Shown here in pieces: positions 52,944 through 60,269 of a stretch of DNA of 64,000 nt. Source of the DNA: TMP-24 sp046348855 (GTDB lineage: Bacteria > Pseudomonadota > Alphaproteobacteria > Rhodobacterales > Rhodobacteraceae). The translations under genes and the position numbers were made by a program. Below the pieces are notes generated by a model. That model was not told the origin of the DNA, searched no databases, and saw nothing but the letters and a program-made list of their open reading frames with translations. The DNA lies in the NCBI GenBank assembly GCA_046348855.1, contig JAXMDK010000017.1, positions 38,492 through 102,491 of the forward strand. Direction: 5' to 3'. Numbering within the stretch: position 1 is the first letter of the stretch; the number at the start of each line of letters is the position of its first letter.

Positions 52944-53944
52944 CGATCTCTGGTCTTGGACCTCACGGCGAGCGCGCCGCCCCACCCGAACGCGTGGCGC
53001 TTCTGCCCGAGGATCGGGCGGCGGCGAAGGCCAGGGGGTTCCGCGTCGCCGTGGTGCTGCACACTCTGGAAAGCGATTGGGCCCGCCAGCAATTGTCTGG
53101 AATCGTGGGGATATTGGGCGATTGCGGCACGGCGGTGACCCATGTCATCGACTGCGGCTTTTCCCCCTCGGCCCAGGTCAAGGCGCTGGACGGGCTTCTG
53201 GCGCAAAAGCCCGATGCGGTGATCTCTTTGCCCGTCGCGAACCAGGAGGTGGCGCTGGCCCATGCGCGGCTGGCCGAGGCCGGGATCAAGCTGGTCCTTC
53301 TGGACAATGCGCCGACGGGTCTTTTGCCGGGCACGCATTACGGCACTCTGGTCTCTGCCGACAATTTCGGTCTTGGCCTGATCGCCGCCGAGGGCCTCTC
53401 GCCCCATTTGCCCCAGGGGGCCGAGGTCGGGCTTCTGGGCTACGCGGCCGATTTCTTCGCCACGAACGAGCGCGAGATCGCTTTCAGCCAATGGATGCAG
53501 ACCCGGCGGCCCGATGTGACGATCCGCCAGGACGGCTTTGGCCGGATCGACGAGGCCGGCCCGCGCACAGAGGCCATGCTGGCCGCCCATCCCGGCCTCG
53601 CGGGCCTGTTCGTCGTCTGGGATACGCCCGCCCTGCAAGCCGCCGAGGTCCTGCGGCGCCACCCCGGACCGATCCCGATGGCCACCGTCGATCTGGGCGA
53701 AGAAGCCGCGATCGGCCTCGCCCAAGGCGCACCCTTCGCGGTCATCGCGGCACAGCAACCCTATCTTCAGGGGGTTGCCGCCGCACAGACCACGATCCTG
53801 ACCCTGCTGGGGCGCCTTACCCCCGCGTGGATCGCGCTGCCCGGCATCGCCGTCACCCGCGACAACGTCGTTGAAAGTTTCCAGCGCATCTGGCGCAGCC
53901 CCGCCCCGCAATCCGTGCTGAGAGCTGTCGGCCTGATCGACTAA
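52940..53944 (+). CDS. Signal-less paralogue of the sugar-binding protein
   Basis: The product is 334 residues with a type-I periplasmic-binding fold but no signal peptide (starts MTISGLGPHGERAAPPERVALLPED). Its words match the transporter's own binding protein strongly: VVLH..DWARQQ, CGFSPSAQVKAL, AQKPDAVISLPV, AGIKLVLLDNAPTGLLPG, LVSADNFGLGLIAAEG, YAADFFATNEREIAF and VDLGEEAAIGLAQG. It also has no DNA-binding domain, so it is not a LacI regulator. It is coupled to the ROK gene by a 4-base overlap. It may act as a cytoplasmic sensor partner of the ROK protein, or it may be a sequestering protein; both are inference. Confidence 0.85.
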   Translation: MTISGLGPHGERAAPPERVALLPEDRAAAKARGFRVAVVLHTLESDWARQQLSGIVGILGDCGTAVTHVIDCGFSPSAQVKALDGLLAQKPDAVISLPVANQEVALAHARLAEAGIKLVLLDNAPTGLLPGTHYGTLVSADNFGLGLIAAEGLSPHLPQGAEVGLLGYAADFFATNEREIAFSQWMQTRRPDVTIRQDGFGRIDEAGPRTEAMLAAHPGLAGLFVVWDTPALQAAEVLRRHPGPIPMATVDLGEEAAIGLAQGAPFAVIAAQQPYLQGVAAAQTTILTLLGRLTPAWIALPGIAVTRDNVVESFQRIWRSPAPQSVLRAVGLID

Positions 53945-54060
53945 ACAGCCCTGGAATGCATTTCGGTACAAGGACAACTTCGAACCAGGTGTTTGATCCC
54001 ACGGTTTGATGGTGCGATCCTTTCGCAGGGATGGAGGCAAACACGATCGGACAAGTTCGA

Positions 54061-54340
54061 CACGGGCGCGCCACGACCACCCAAGCCGTCAAGGCAGCAA
54101 TACTGTGATCGCATGCTTTGCTTGCGCCGCTGAGCCGGGAGCTCGGCATGAACCCGAGGACGATGGCAAAATGGCGTAATCACGCGAGGTTCAAAGACCT
54201 CTAGACCGGGCCGAAGGAGCTGACCTAGACGATGCTGCCGCGTACGAAGTGGCAATATCGTCGCGCTCCGGCGCCGCACGCAGCTGGATGACTACCGTTG
54301 TGCCTTGCAGCCATCTATTCAGCATCTGACCCTATCCACC
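54061..54340 (+). pseudogene. IS481-type transposase fossil
   Basis: One frame reads HGRATTTQAVKAAIL, stop, SHALLAPLSRELGMNPRTMAKWRNHARFKDL, stop, TGPKELT, stop. This is the recognisable N-terminal HTH region of an IS481-like transposase with several internal stops, at least two being TAG codons that differ by one base from CAG. After about 54240 only faint similarity remains (LPLCLAAIYSAS in another frame). It cannot be active. The sequence from 53945 to 54060 shows no gene. Confidence 0.6.
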
Positions 54341-54408
54341 AGAAGAGGTACTGAAGACTCAGCATCCGGCACCGTGCGATTTCGGAGGCTGCGCCGCTCG
54401 GGTGGAGA

Positions 54409-54874
54409 ATGATATATCTAAAGCAATGGCCTAAATGTGAGAAGGTTGGATATCAGGCCCATCCCCTCCACCAGACGCACTATCTGTGGCGAGCTATGGA
54501 CAACGAGGGAGAAGTACTGGAAAGCTTCGTGGCGAAGTCGCGGGACCGCAAGGCGGTCTTGAAATTCCTGAAGAAATCCATGCGCCGGTACGGCCGACCT
54601 GACGCCCTGGTCACGGATCGGTTCAGATCATGCGGGGCCGCCTTGAAGAATCTCGGTCGCGGCGATGACCGCGAGATGGGCTGTTGGGTCCAATCGGGTG
54701 GAAATTCGCCACGACCTTTCCGACGACGCGGTCGCGCGATGCTGCGGTTCCGACGTATGCGAAGCCTGAAAAAATTCGCTTCCTGCCTCGATCCAGAACC
54801 ATTTCAACCAGGAACGCGCCGTCTACTGCCGACAGAATTTCAAGTTGAACCGTGCCGCCGCCCTTGCCGAGTGA
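54409..54874 (+). pseudogene. IS6-family (IS26-like) transposase remnant
   Basis: The DDE-domain words HYLWRAMDNEGEVLESFVAKSRDRKAVLKFLKKSMRRYGRPDALVTDRFRS and LGRGDDREMGCW are typical of IS6 transposases. FRRRGRAMLRFRRMRSLKKFAS follows, then a one-base shift near 54785 leads to SIQNHFNQERAVYCRQNFKLNRAAALAE and a stop at 54874. The first 80-90 residues (HTH and first catalytic Asp) are missing, and the Asp in VTDRF is retained. No terminal inverted repeats were found. It marks an old insertion between the two metabolic loci. Confidence 0.75.
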
Positions 54875-55198
54875 CGCGGCCTCCTGGCTGCCTGAAGTCA
54901 GGCAGGGCAGGGGAAAGTGAGACTCGTTCACATTGGTCTGACCGCACCCCTTCAGTCTTTATGGCCGGTATGGGCCGCAAACGTCGCCGGGGAGCTTTAT
55001 TTGCGAGAGGATCGTAGGGCGGGCCGATCATCATTGGGTTGCCGTGTCCCCCGATGCTCATCCGGCTGAGACCAGGGTTGGCGGTTGAACTTGGCGCAGT
55101 TGCGTCGAAGGAGCAATGGGCGATCACCCCACTTCCGGCCCACCCATCGGCGGCGACGGCCCGGCGGGTTTCCTTGGACACCATCCGCCGCATCGCAT
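54875..55198. other. Intergenic region after the IS6 remnant
   Basis: About 320 bases without a supported gene. A short perfect hairpin (GCCTGA-AG-TCAGGC, about 54890-54903) lies just past the transposase remnant. The region ends at the RpiR stop codon. Confidence 0.35.
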
Positions 55199-56047
55199 TC
55201 ATCCGAACGTATCCAGCTCTTCGTTGATGTCATCAATCAACCCAGCGCGTTGGGCAGCCGTTTCTCCCATCAAGCCGACATAGGAAATCGCCAGAAGACG
55301 AACCAGACTGACGAGCGTGGTCCGGGTCGGGATCAAACCGTAGCTGGAAATGTGGCATTGCAGCACCTGATCCGAGAACCGCCTGGCCTGGGCGAGGTTG
55401 CCATGGTCCGTCAGCGTCAGCACGCTGACCCGCGTCGTTCGTGCAAACGACAGTATCGCCTTCATTTCCTTGGGCTGCGGTCCCAGCGTCAACGCGATCA
55501 ACACATCGCGCGGACCCATCATGGCCAGATCTTCGGCCAGCCCGCCGTCTCCAGGACCGATGACATGCACGTTGTGCCGGAGCCTTGAAAACATCCCCCG
55601 GCAGTAGCGCGCGAACCAGCTTTCGGCGCCGAGGCCGAGAAACCAGACCCGTGGTGCCGCGACGAACATCTGGGCCGCAGCGCGCAGCGTGTCGGGTGCC
55701 ATCTCCTCGAACGTGCGGGTGATGTTGGCAAGCTCCAGTTCCAGATGCTCGCCGATACTGCGGCCAAGGACCGTGCTGCCTTCAGGCGACGCCGCGTAGC
55801 TGTAGGGCTGGGTACGATTTCGTTCCTCCCTTGCCTGCAGCTTCACTTCTTCAAAATCCGCATAGCCAAGCGTGCGGAAGAATCTCGCGGCAGTCGCCTT
55901 CGACACATCCGCGATGGCGGCGAGCTCGGTGGCCGTATGTGTTTCAATCAGCGTAGGAGATTCGAGAATCACCTTGGCGAGCTTCTGCTCGCTTTTGGTG
56001 AGCTTCCCGATCCTTTCCTGGATTCTCAGCGACAGCCTGGTCGACAT
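55199..56047 (-). CDS. MurR/RpiR-family transcriptional regulator
   Basis: The product is 282 residues. The N-terminal HTH_6 domain (IGKLTKSEQKLAKVILESPTLIETHTATELAAIADVSKATAARFFRTLGYADFEEVKL) is followed by a SIS sugar-phosphate-binding domain at about 115-255 (APRVWFLGLGAESWFARYCRGMFSRL, MGPRDVLIALTLGPQPKEMKAILSFARTTRVSVLTLTD). RpiR proteins bind TGAAA(A/C)-type sites and respond to phosphorylated metabolites. It is divergent from the operon at 56172-61973, with a cluster of TGAAAC motifs between them, so it very probably controls that operon and itself. The SIS domain suggests a phosphosugar or nucleotide-related effector. Confidence 0.92.
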   Translation of the reverse strand: MSTRLSLRIQERIGKLTKSEQKLAKVILESPTLIETHTATELAAIADVSKATAARFFRTLGYADFEEVKLQAREERNRTQPYSYAASPEGSTVLGRSIGEHLELELANITRTFEEMAPDTLRAAAQMFVAAPRVWFLGLGAESWFARYCRGMFSRLRHNVHVIGPGDGGLAEDLAMMGPRDVLIALTLGPQPKEMKAILSFARTTRVSVLTLTDHGNLAQARRFSDQVLQCHISSYGLIPTRTTLVSLVRLLAISYVGLMGETAAQRAGLIDDINEELDTFG

Positions 56048-56088
56048 TTTCCTGCCTTTTCAAAATGGTACTTTTTCTGTTGACAGGA

Positions 56089-56157
56089 TGAAACATCAGT
56101 TTCAGCATTATGAAACAAAGAAACCACGACTGAAACCGTGAAACACTCCGCCGAAAC
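56089..56157. promoter_or_regulatory. RpiR operator cluster in the divergent promoter region
   Basis: TGAAAC occurs at 56089, 56111, 56131 and 56139, a related CGAAAC at about 56152, and the inverse GTTTCA at 56099. The pair at 56089-56104 is a perfect TGAAAC-N4-GTTTCA palindrome. A TTGACA box lies at 56080-56085. The spacing of 22 and 20 bases between repeats puts them on the same helix face. Confidence 0.6.
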
Positions 56158-56171
56158 AGTAGGAGCGAAGC

Positions 56172-56918
56172 GTGTCAAAATCAAACATCATCCGCCAGCA
56201 GATCTGGGCAAAACTGAAGGATGTCGCCAGGCCTGATACCAGGTTCGACATGAATTTCGCCGAAGTGATCCCGGATTTCGTCGGCTCCGAAATCGCCACC
56301 GGCCGCATCTTGGACATGCCCGCCTGCAAGTCGGCCGAATTCCTGTTCATCACGCCCGACAACTGTCTGGCCGAGTTGCGCAGTAAACTGATTGCGATGG
56401 GTAAGCCCTTCTTCATGTCGACCTACGGCATCTACCGGGGCTTCCTTTACATCGAGCCGGGAAGCGTTCCGAAGGGGCACGAGCTTTACGCCGGCTGGCT
56501 GGACGGGATGGAGCATTTCGGCCGGCCGATCTCGCTGGAAGAGATCGCGCGACACGGGCGGATCGACTTTCTGGTCACCGGCGCATCGGCGGTGTCGATC
56601 GACGGCGTGCGCTTCGGCAAGGGGCATGGCTTCTTCGACCTCGAATGGGGCATGTTCACCGAACTGGGCCTGGTCGATGAAAAGACACCCGTCGTCGCCG
56701 CCGTGCATGACTGTCAAGTCGTGCAGGAAAAGCTGCACCCGAGTTCCACCGATATCCTGGTCGACTACATCGCGACGCCGGGAGGACTGCACAAGGTCGA
56801 AAGGCGCGCCAACCGGCCGCGTGGCGTGATCTGGGACCTGCTCGATCCCCAGCAGATCAAGCAGACCCCGCCCCTGCAGGAACTGCGGGCGATCCAGGGG
56901 CTTGCCCCCATCGCCTGA
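56172..56918 (+). CDS. 5-formyltetrahydrofolate cyclo-ligase-like protein
   Basis: The product is 248 residues from a GTG with AGGAG 6 bases upstream. It shows the cyclo-ligase/NagB-like fold: FVGSEIATGRILDMPACKSAEFLFITPDNCLAELRSKLIAMGKPFFMSTYG, then FLVTGASAVSIDGVRFGKGHGFFDLEWGMFTELG, where classical enzymes have GxGxGYYD, then VVAAVHDCQVV and DILVDYIATPGGL. It is longer than, and altered relative to, true MTHFS, and belongs to the paralogous group (COG0212-like) that has been linked to thiamine metabolism in other organisms. Its place ahead of an NMT1/THI5-type transporter agrees with this. The reaction is not known. Confidence 0.8.
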   Translation: MSKSNIIRQQIWAKLKDVARPDTRFDMNFAEVIPDFVGSEIATGRILDMPACKSAEFLFITPDNCLAELRSKLIAMGKPFFMSTYGIYRGFLYIEPGSVPKGHELYAGWLDGMEHFGRPISLEEIARHGRIDFLVTGASAVSIDGVRFGKGHGFFDLEWGMFTELGLVDEKTPVVAAVHDCQVVQEKLHPSSTDILVDYIATPGGLHKVERRANRPRGVIWDLLDPQQIKQTPPLQELRAIQGLAPIA

Positions 56919-56958
56919 GACAAAAAGCAAGGAACAACCCACAGACAGGAGAGGAAAT

Positions 56959-57930
56959 ATGGCACTAGCACTCACTCGCCGGACGTTCATGCAAAGCGCC
57001 GCCGCCGTCGGCCTTTCCGCTGCGTTGCCGAGGGCCGGGCGTGCGGCGACGCCCTTCGCCATGCAGGCAGCCTGGGTCAACGATGCCGAGTTTTCCGGCT
57101 ATTTCCTGGCGATGGACAAGGGGTATTTCACGGCCGAAGGGCTGGATCTGAACTACATGTCGGGCGGTCCCGACGTGATCCCGGAAAGCACGATCATCGC
57201 CGGCCGTGCCGATCTGGCGCTGACATCGCCCGACACGACGATCCGTGCGATCGTCGAACAGGGCGCCAAGTTCAAGATTATCGGTGCGCAATATCAGAAA
57301 AGTCCGCACGGGATCATCTCGCTGAAGAAAAAACCGATCAACACGCCGGCTGACCTGGCAGGCAAGACTGTTGCGGTTCCACCTGTCAATGTTGCGACGA
57401 TGGAGGCGCTCTTGAAGATCAACAAGGTCGACCGCAGTTCCGTGAACATCGTCCCTTACGCCTATGACCCGACCCCGCTGGTCAAGGGCGAGATCGACGC
57501 CTCGCTCGATTTCGTGACCAACGTGCCCTATTCGATCAAGCAGATGGGCGAGGAGGCACAGAGCTTCCTTCTTTACGACTACGGCGTGACCTTCTTCAAC
57601 GATACCGTCGTGGTCACGGAAGAGACTCTGTCCAACAAGCGCGCCGCTCTGGTCTCGTGGCTCAAGGCGGCCCGCAAGGGCTGGGACGAGAATCTGGCCG
57701 ATCCCTCGGTCTATCCGCCGCAGTGGAAGGACACCTGGTTCGCGGGCACCGGCCGCACGATCGAGAACGAGGTCTTCTTCAACAATGCCCAGAAGGCTCT
57801 GATCACCTCTCAGAAAGGCGTGTTCTCGATGTCGGACGAGGATATCGACAAATGCCTTGCCGCGCTGGACGCCATCGGTGTCAAGGGCAGCCGCGACATG
57901 TTCGACACCACACTGCTTGAGGAAGTCTGA
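56959..57930 (+). CDS. NMT1/THI5-type ABC transporter substrate-binding protein
   Basis: The product is 323 residues. It starts MALALTRRTFMQSAAAVGLSAALPRAGRA, a Tat-like signal (RRTFMQ) for export. The mature part has the NMT1 fold: WVNDAEFSGYFLAMDKGYFTAEGLDLNYMSGGPDVIPESTIIAGRADLALTSPDTTIRAIVEQG, INTPADLAGKTVAVPPVN, IDASLDFVTNVPYSIKQMG. It binds a small aromatic or pyrimidine-like compound in family members (ThiY, TauA and SsuA relatives). The ATG at 56959 follows GGAGAGGAA; a longer start at 56902 overlaps the previous gene. It overlaps the ATPase gene by one base. Confidence 0.9.
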   Translation: MALALTRRTFMQSAAAVGLSAALPRAGRAATPFAMQAAWVNDAEFSGYFLAMDKGYFTAEGLDLNYMSGGPDVIPESTIIAGRADLALTSPDTTIRAIVEQGAKFKIIGAQYQKSPHGIISLKKKPINTPADLAGKTVAVPPVNVATMEALLKINKVDRSSVNIVPYAYDPTPLVKGEIDASLDFVTNVPYSIKQMGEEAQSFLLYDYGVTFFNDTVVVTEETLSNKRAALVSWLKAARKGWDENLADPSVYPPQWKDTWFAGTGRTIENEVFFNNAQKALITSQKGVFSMSDEDIDKCLAALDAIGVKGSRDMFDTTLLEEV

Positions 57931-58700
57931 TGGAGCAGGCGCCGGGCATCTCGCTGCGCTCGGTCTGCAAGATCTATCGCGGCCGGGGTGCCGAGGTCGA
58001 GGCACTCCGGGACATGACCCTGGATTGCCCGCCCGGCTCCTTCACCGCGCTGATCGGGCCGTCCGGCTGCGGAAAATCCACCGCCATGCGCATCGCGCTG
58101 GGGCTCGAGGATTACGACTCGGGCGAGGTGCGCATCGCAGGTCAGGCTCCGGCGGACGCAACTGCGGCCGGGGTGACAGGGGTGGCGTTTCAGGACGCCG
58201 CCCTGCTGCCTTGGCGCAGCGTTACCCGAAACGTCTCTCTGCCGCTCGAGGTGCTGGGGCGCGACCCAGCCCGCTACAGCCACGAGATTTCCAAGCTCAT
58301 CGAACTGGTCGGGCTGAAGGGCTACGAAAAGGCGCTGCCGGGCGAATTGTCCGGCGGGATGCGGCAGCGGGTCTCGATCGCGCGATCGCTGATCACCACG
58401 CCCGAAGTCCTGTTCATGGATGAGCCCTTCGGCGCGCTCGACCAGATCCGCCGCCGGCAGATGAATGTGGAGTTGCAGCGCATCTGGCTTGAGACGAAAT
58501 CGACCGCGCTTCTGGTAACGCACGGCATCGACGAAGCGGTTTTCCTTGCCGATTATGTTGTCGTCATGCATGCCAATCCGGGCCGCGTGGTCGACATCGT
58601 CGAGGTGCCGTTCCCCCGCCCGCGCCATGCAGACCTATATGCCGAACCCGAGTTCCACGCGCTTTGCGACCGGATCGCGAAGGTGCTTCATGGCGACTAG
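57930..58700 (+). CDS. NitT/TauT-type ABC transporter ATPase
   Basis: The product is 256 residues. Walker A is IGPSGCGKSTAMRIALGL, the Q-loop is GVAFQDAALLPWRSV, the signature is GELSGGMRQRVSIARSL, Walker B is EVLFMDEPFGALDQI and the H-loop LVTHGIDEAVFLADYVVVM. The PWRSVxxN and FGALD words are typical of the thiamine-precursor, taurine and nitrate transporter group. The ATG overlaps the binding-protein stop (TGATG), and its stop overlaps the permease start by 11 bases. It energises the tandem permease at 58690-60267. Confidence 0.94.
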   Translation: MEQAPGISLRSVCKIYRGRGAEVEALRDMTLDCPPGSFTALIGPSGCGKSTAMRIALGLEDYDSGEVRIAGQAPADATAAGVTGVAFQDAALLPWRSVTRNVSLPLEVLGRDPARYSHEISKLIELVGLKGYEKALPGELSGGMRQRVSIARSLITTPEVLFMDEPFGALDQIRRRQMNVELQRIWLETKSTALLVTHGIDEAVFLADYVVVMHANPGRVVDIVEVPFPRPRHADLYAEPEFHALCDRIAKVLHGD

Positions 58701-60267
58701 GTCCGGTTTCTTGCGCAGCACCACCTTCCGCAACATCGTCATTCTGATCCTTGTCTGGGAAGTCGTCGGCCGCCTGAAACTGGTCGCGGGAGGCGCCCTG
58801 CCAAGCCTCAGCGCCATTCTTGCCCAGCTTTGGGCCGATCGCGCCGACTATCCCGGCCATATCTGGGCGACGGTGTCCGCATCGAGCCTCGGCTTCCTGA
58901 TCGGCAATCTACTGGCGATCACTGCCGGCGTCCTCTTCGTGCTGTTTCCGACGCTGCTCAGGCTGACCCGCGGGGTCAATATCGCCATCTTCGCATTGCC
59001 GCCCATCGCCATCTCGCCGATCCTGGTGCTGACGCTGTCGGGCATGGCGCCGCGTGTGACCCTGGCTGCACTCGGCGTCTATTTCGTCACCATGAGCGCC
59101 ACGGTCGTTGGCCTGTCGCAGTACGATACCCGATCCGCCGACGTGGTTCGGGCCTATGGCGGCAAAAGCTGGCAGGTGATGAAGCTCGTGCGGCTGCGCG
59201 GCGCGGTGCCCGATATTCTGAGCGGCCTGCGCATCGCTGCCCCGAACGCCGTTCTGGGCGCGATCCTGGCCGAGTTCGGTGGCGGCGGCCGCTGGGGGCT
59301 TGGCACCTATCTCCTCGGCTCGCTTGGCCGGGGCGACCCGGCGCGGCTCTGGGGGATCGGCCTGACCGCCACCCTGATTGCGGGCCTCAGCTACCTTGTC
59401 TTTGCGGTCATCTCGGCTCGCACACTTGGCAGCACACGCTCAATCACCCTGAACACCGCGATCCCTGACGCCGATGACGGCGGGGACCGCCCGCCAATTG
59501 TCAGCGCCGCGTTGCTGGTCGGGACCGTGCTTTTGCCCTTCGTTCTGTGGTGGGCCTTCGTCAAGCTGACTGGCGTGCCCGAAATGATCGCCCGCACCCC
59601 GCTAGGCGTCGTCGACTATCTGTTCTTCACTGACGCTTCGGCGATGGCGCGGGCGAAACTGGCGGCGGCGCTGGCGCAGACCTTGCCGATCACAGTGATC
59701 GGGATGCTGGCGGGCCTGTCTTTCGCCTTCCTGCTGGCGATCTCGTCGCGGATGTTTCCCGGCTTTATCAAGACATTCATGCCCGTGGCGCTTGTCACCC
59801 AGACCATGCCCCTGGTGGCACTGACGCCACTTCTGGTCCTGATCCTGGGGCGAGGGTATGCGGTCACGCTCTGGATCACCATTTCGGTGACCTTCTTTCC
59901 GGCCTTCGTCCTTCTTGTTCAGGGCATACAGCGCGTGCCGCAATCGGTGCTCGATCTCCCCCGGGCCTATGGCGCCTCTGCCTGGAAGGAATTGCGGATG
60001 GTGTCGATCCCCGCCGCTCTGCCCTATCTTTTCGCCGCGACGCGCCTGACCGTGCCGCGTGCGCTGTTGGGTGTGATGATTGCAGAATGGCTCGCCACCG
60101 GCACGGGCCTCGGCAATCTCCTCAACCAGTCGCGCGGCTACCTGGACTACGGGATGATCTGGACCGTCGCCGCCGTTTCGGTCCTTCTGTCCGTCGCCTG
60201 CTACTACGGCGTCCTTCTGGTCGAACGGCGCACGCTGACCCGGCTCGGAATGCAGACGGTGGAGTGA
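58690..60267 (+). CDS. ABC transporter permease, two fused permease domains
   Basis: The product is 525 residues, about twice a normal permease of this type. The N-terminal half has hydrophobic spans and the ATPase-contact loop with GGKSWQVMKLVRLRGAVPDILSGLRIAAPNAVLGAILAEFGGGGRWGLGTYL. The C-terminal half repeats the plan with YGASAWKELRMVSIPAALPYLFAATRLTVPRALLGVMIAEWLATGTGLGNLL. Each EAA-type loop is followed by the same (L)GxxxAEx(L)xxGxGLG pattern, so one polypeptide supplies both membrane halves. The ATG at 58690 lies inside the end of the ATPase gene; a longer start at 58546 is a shadow. It probably imports a nucleobase or vitamin precursor. Confidence 0.9.
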   Translation: MATRSGFLRSTTFRNIVILILVWEVVGRLKLVAGGALPSLSAILAQLWADRADYPGHIWATVSASSLGFLIGNLLAITAGVLFVLFPTLLRLTRGVNIAIFALPPIAISPILVLTLSGMAPRVTLAALGVYFVTMSATVVGLSQYDTRSADVVRAYGGKSWQVMKLVRLRGAVPDILSGLRIAAPNAVLGAILAEFGGGGRWGLGTYLLGSLGRGDPARLWGIGLTATLIAGLSYLVFAVISARTLGSTRSITLNTAIPDADDGGDRPPIVSAALLVGTVLLPFVLWWAFVKLTGVPEMIARTPLGVVDYLFFTDASAMARAKLAAALAQTLPITVIGMLAGLSFAFLLAISSRMFPGFIKTFMPVALVTQTMPLVALTPLLVLILGRGYAVTLWITISVTFFPAFVLLVQGIQRVPQSVLDLPRAYGASAWKELRMVSIPAALPYLFAATRLTVPRALLGVMIAEWLATGTGLGNLLNQSRGYLDYGMIWTVAAVSVLLSVACYYGVLLVERRTLTRLGMQTVE

Positions 60268-60269
60268 CG

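Noticed and set aside
56048..56171. TPP riboswitch before the cyclo-ligase/THI5-like operon
   Set aside because: The intergenic space is only 124 bases, filled with TGAAAC repeats, and shows no conserved THI-box elements.
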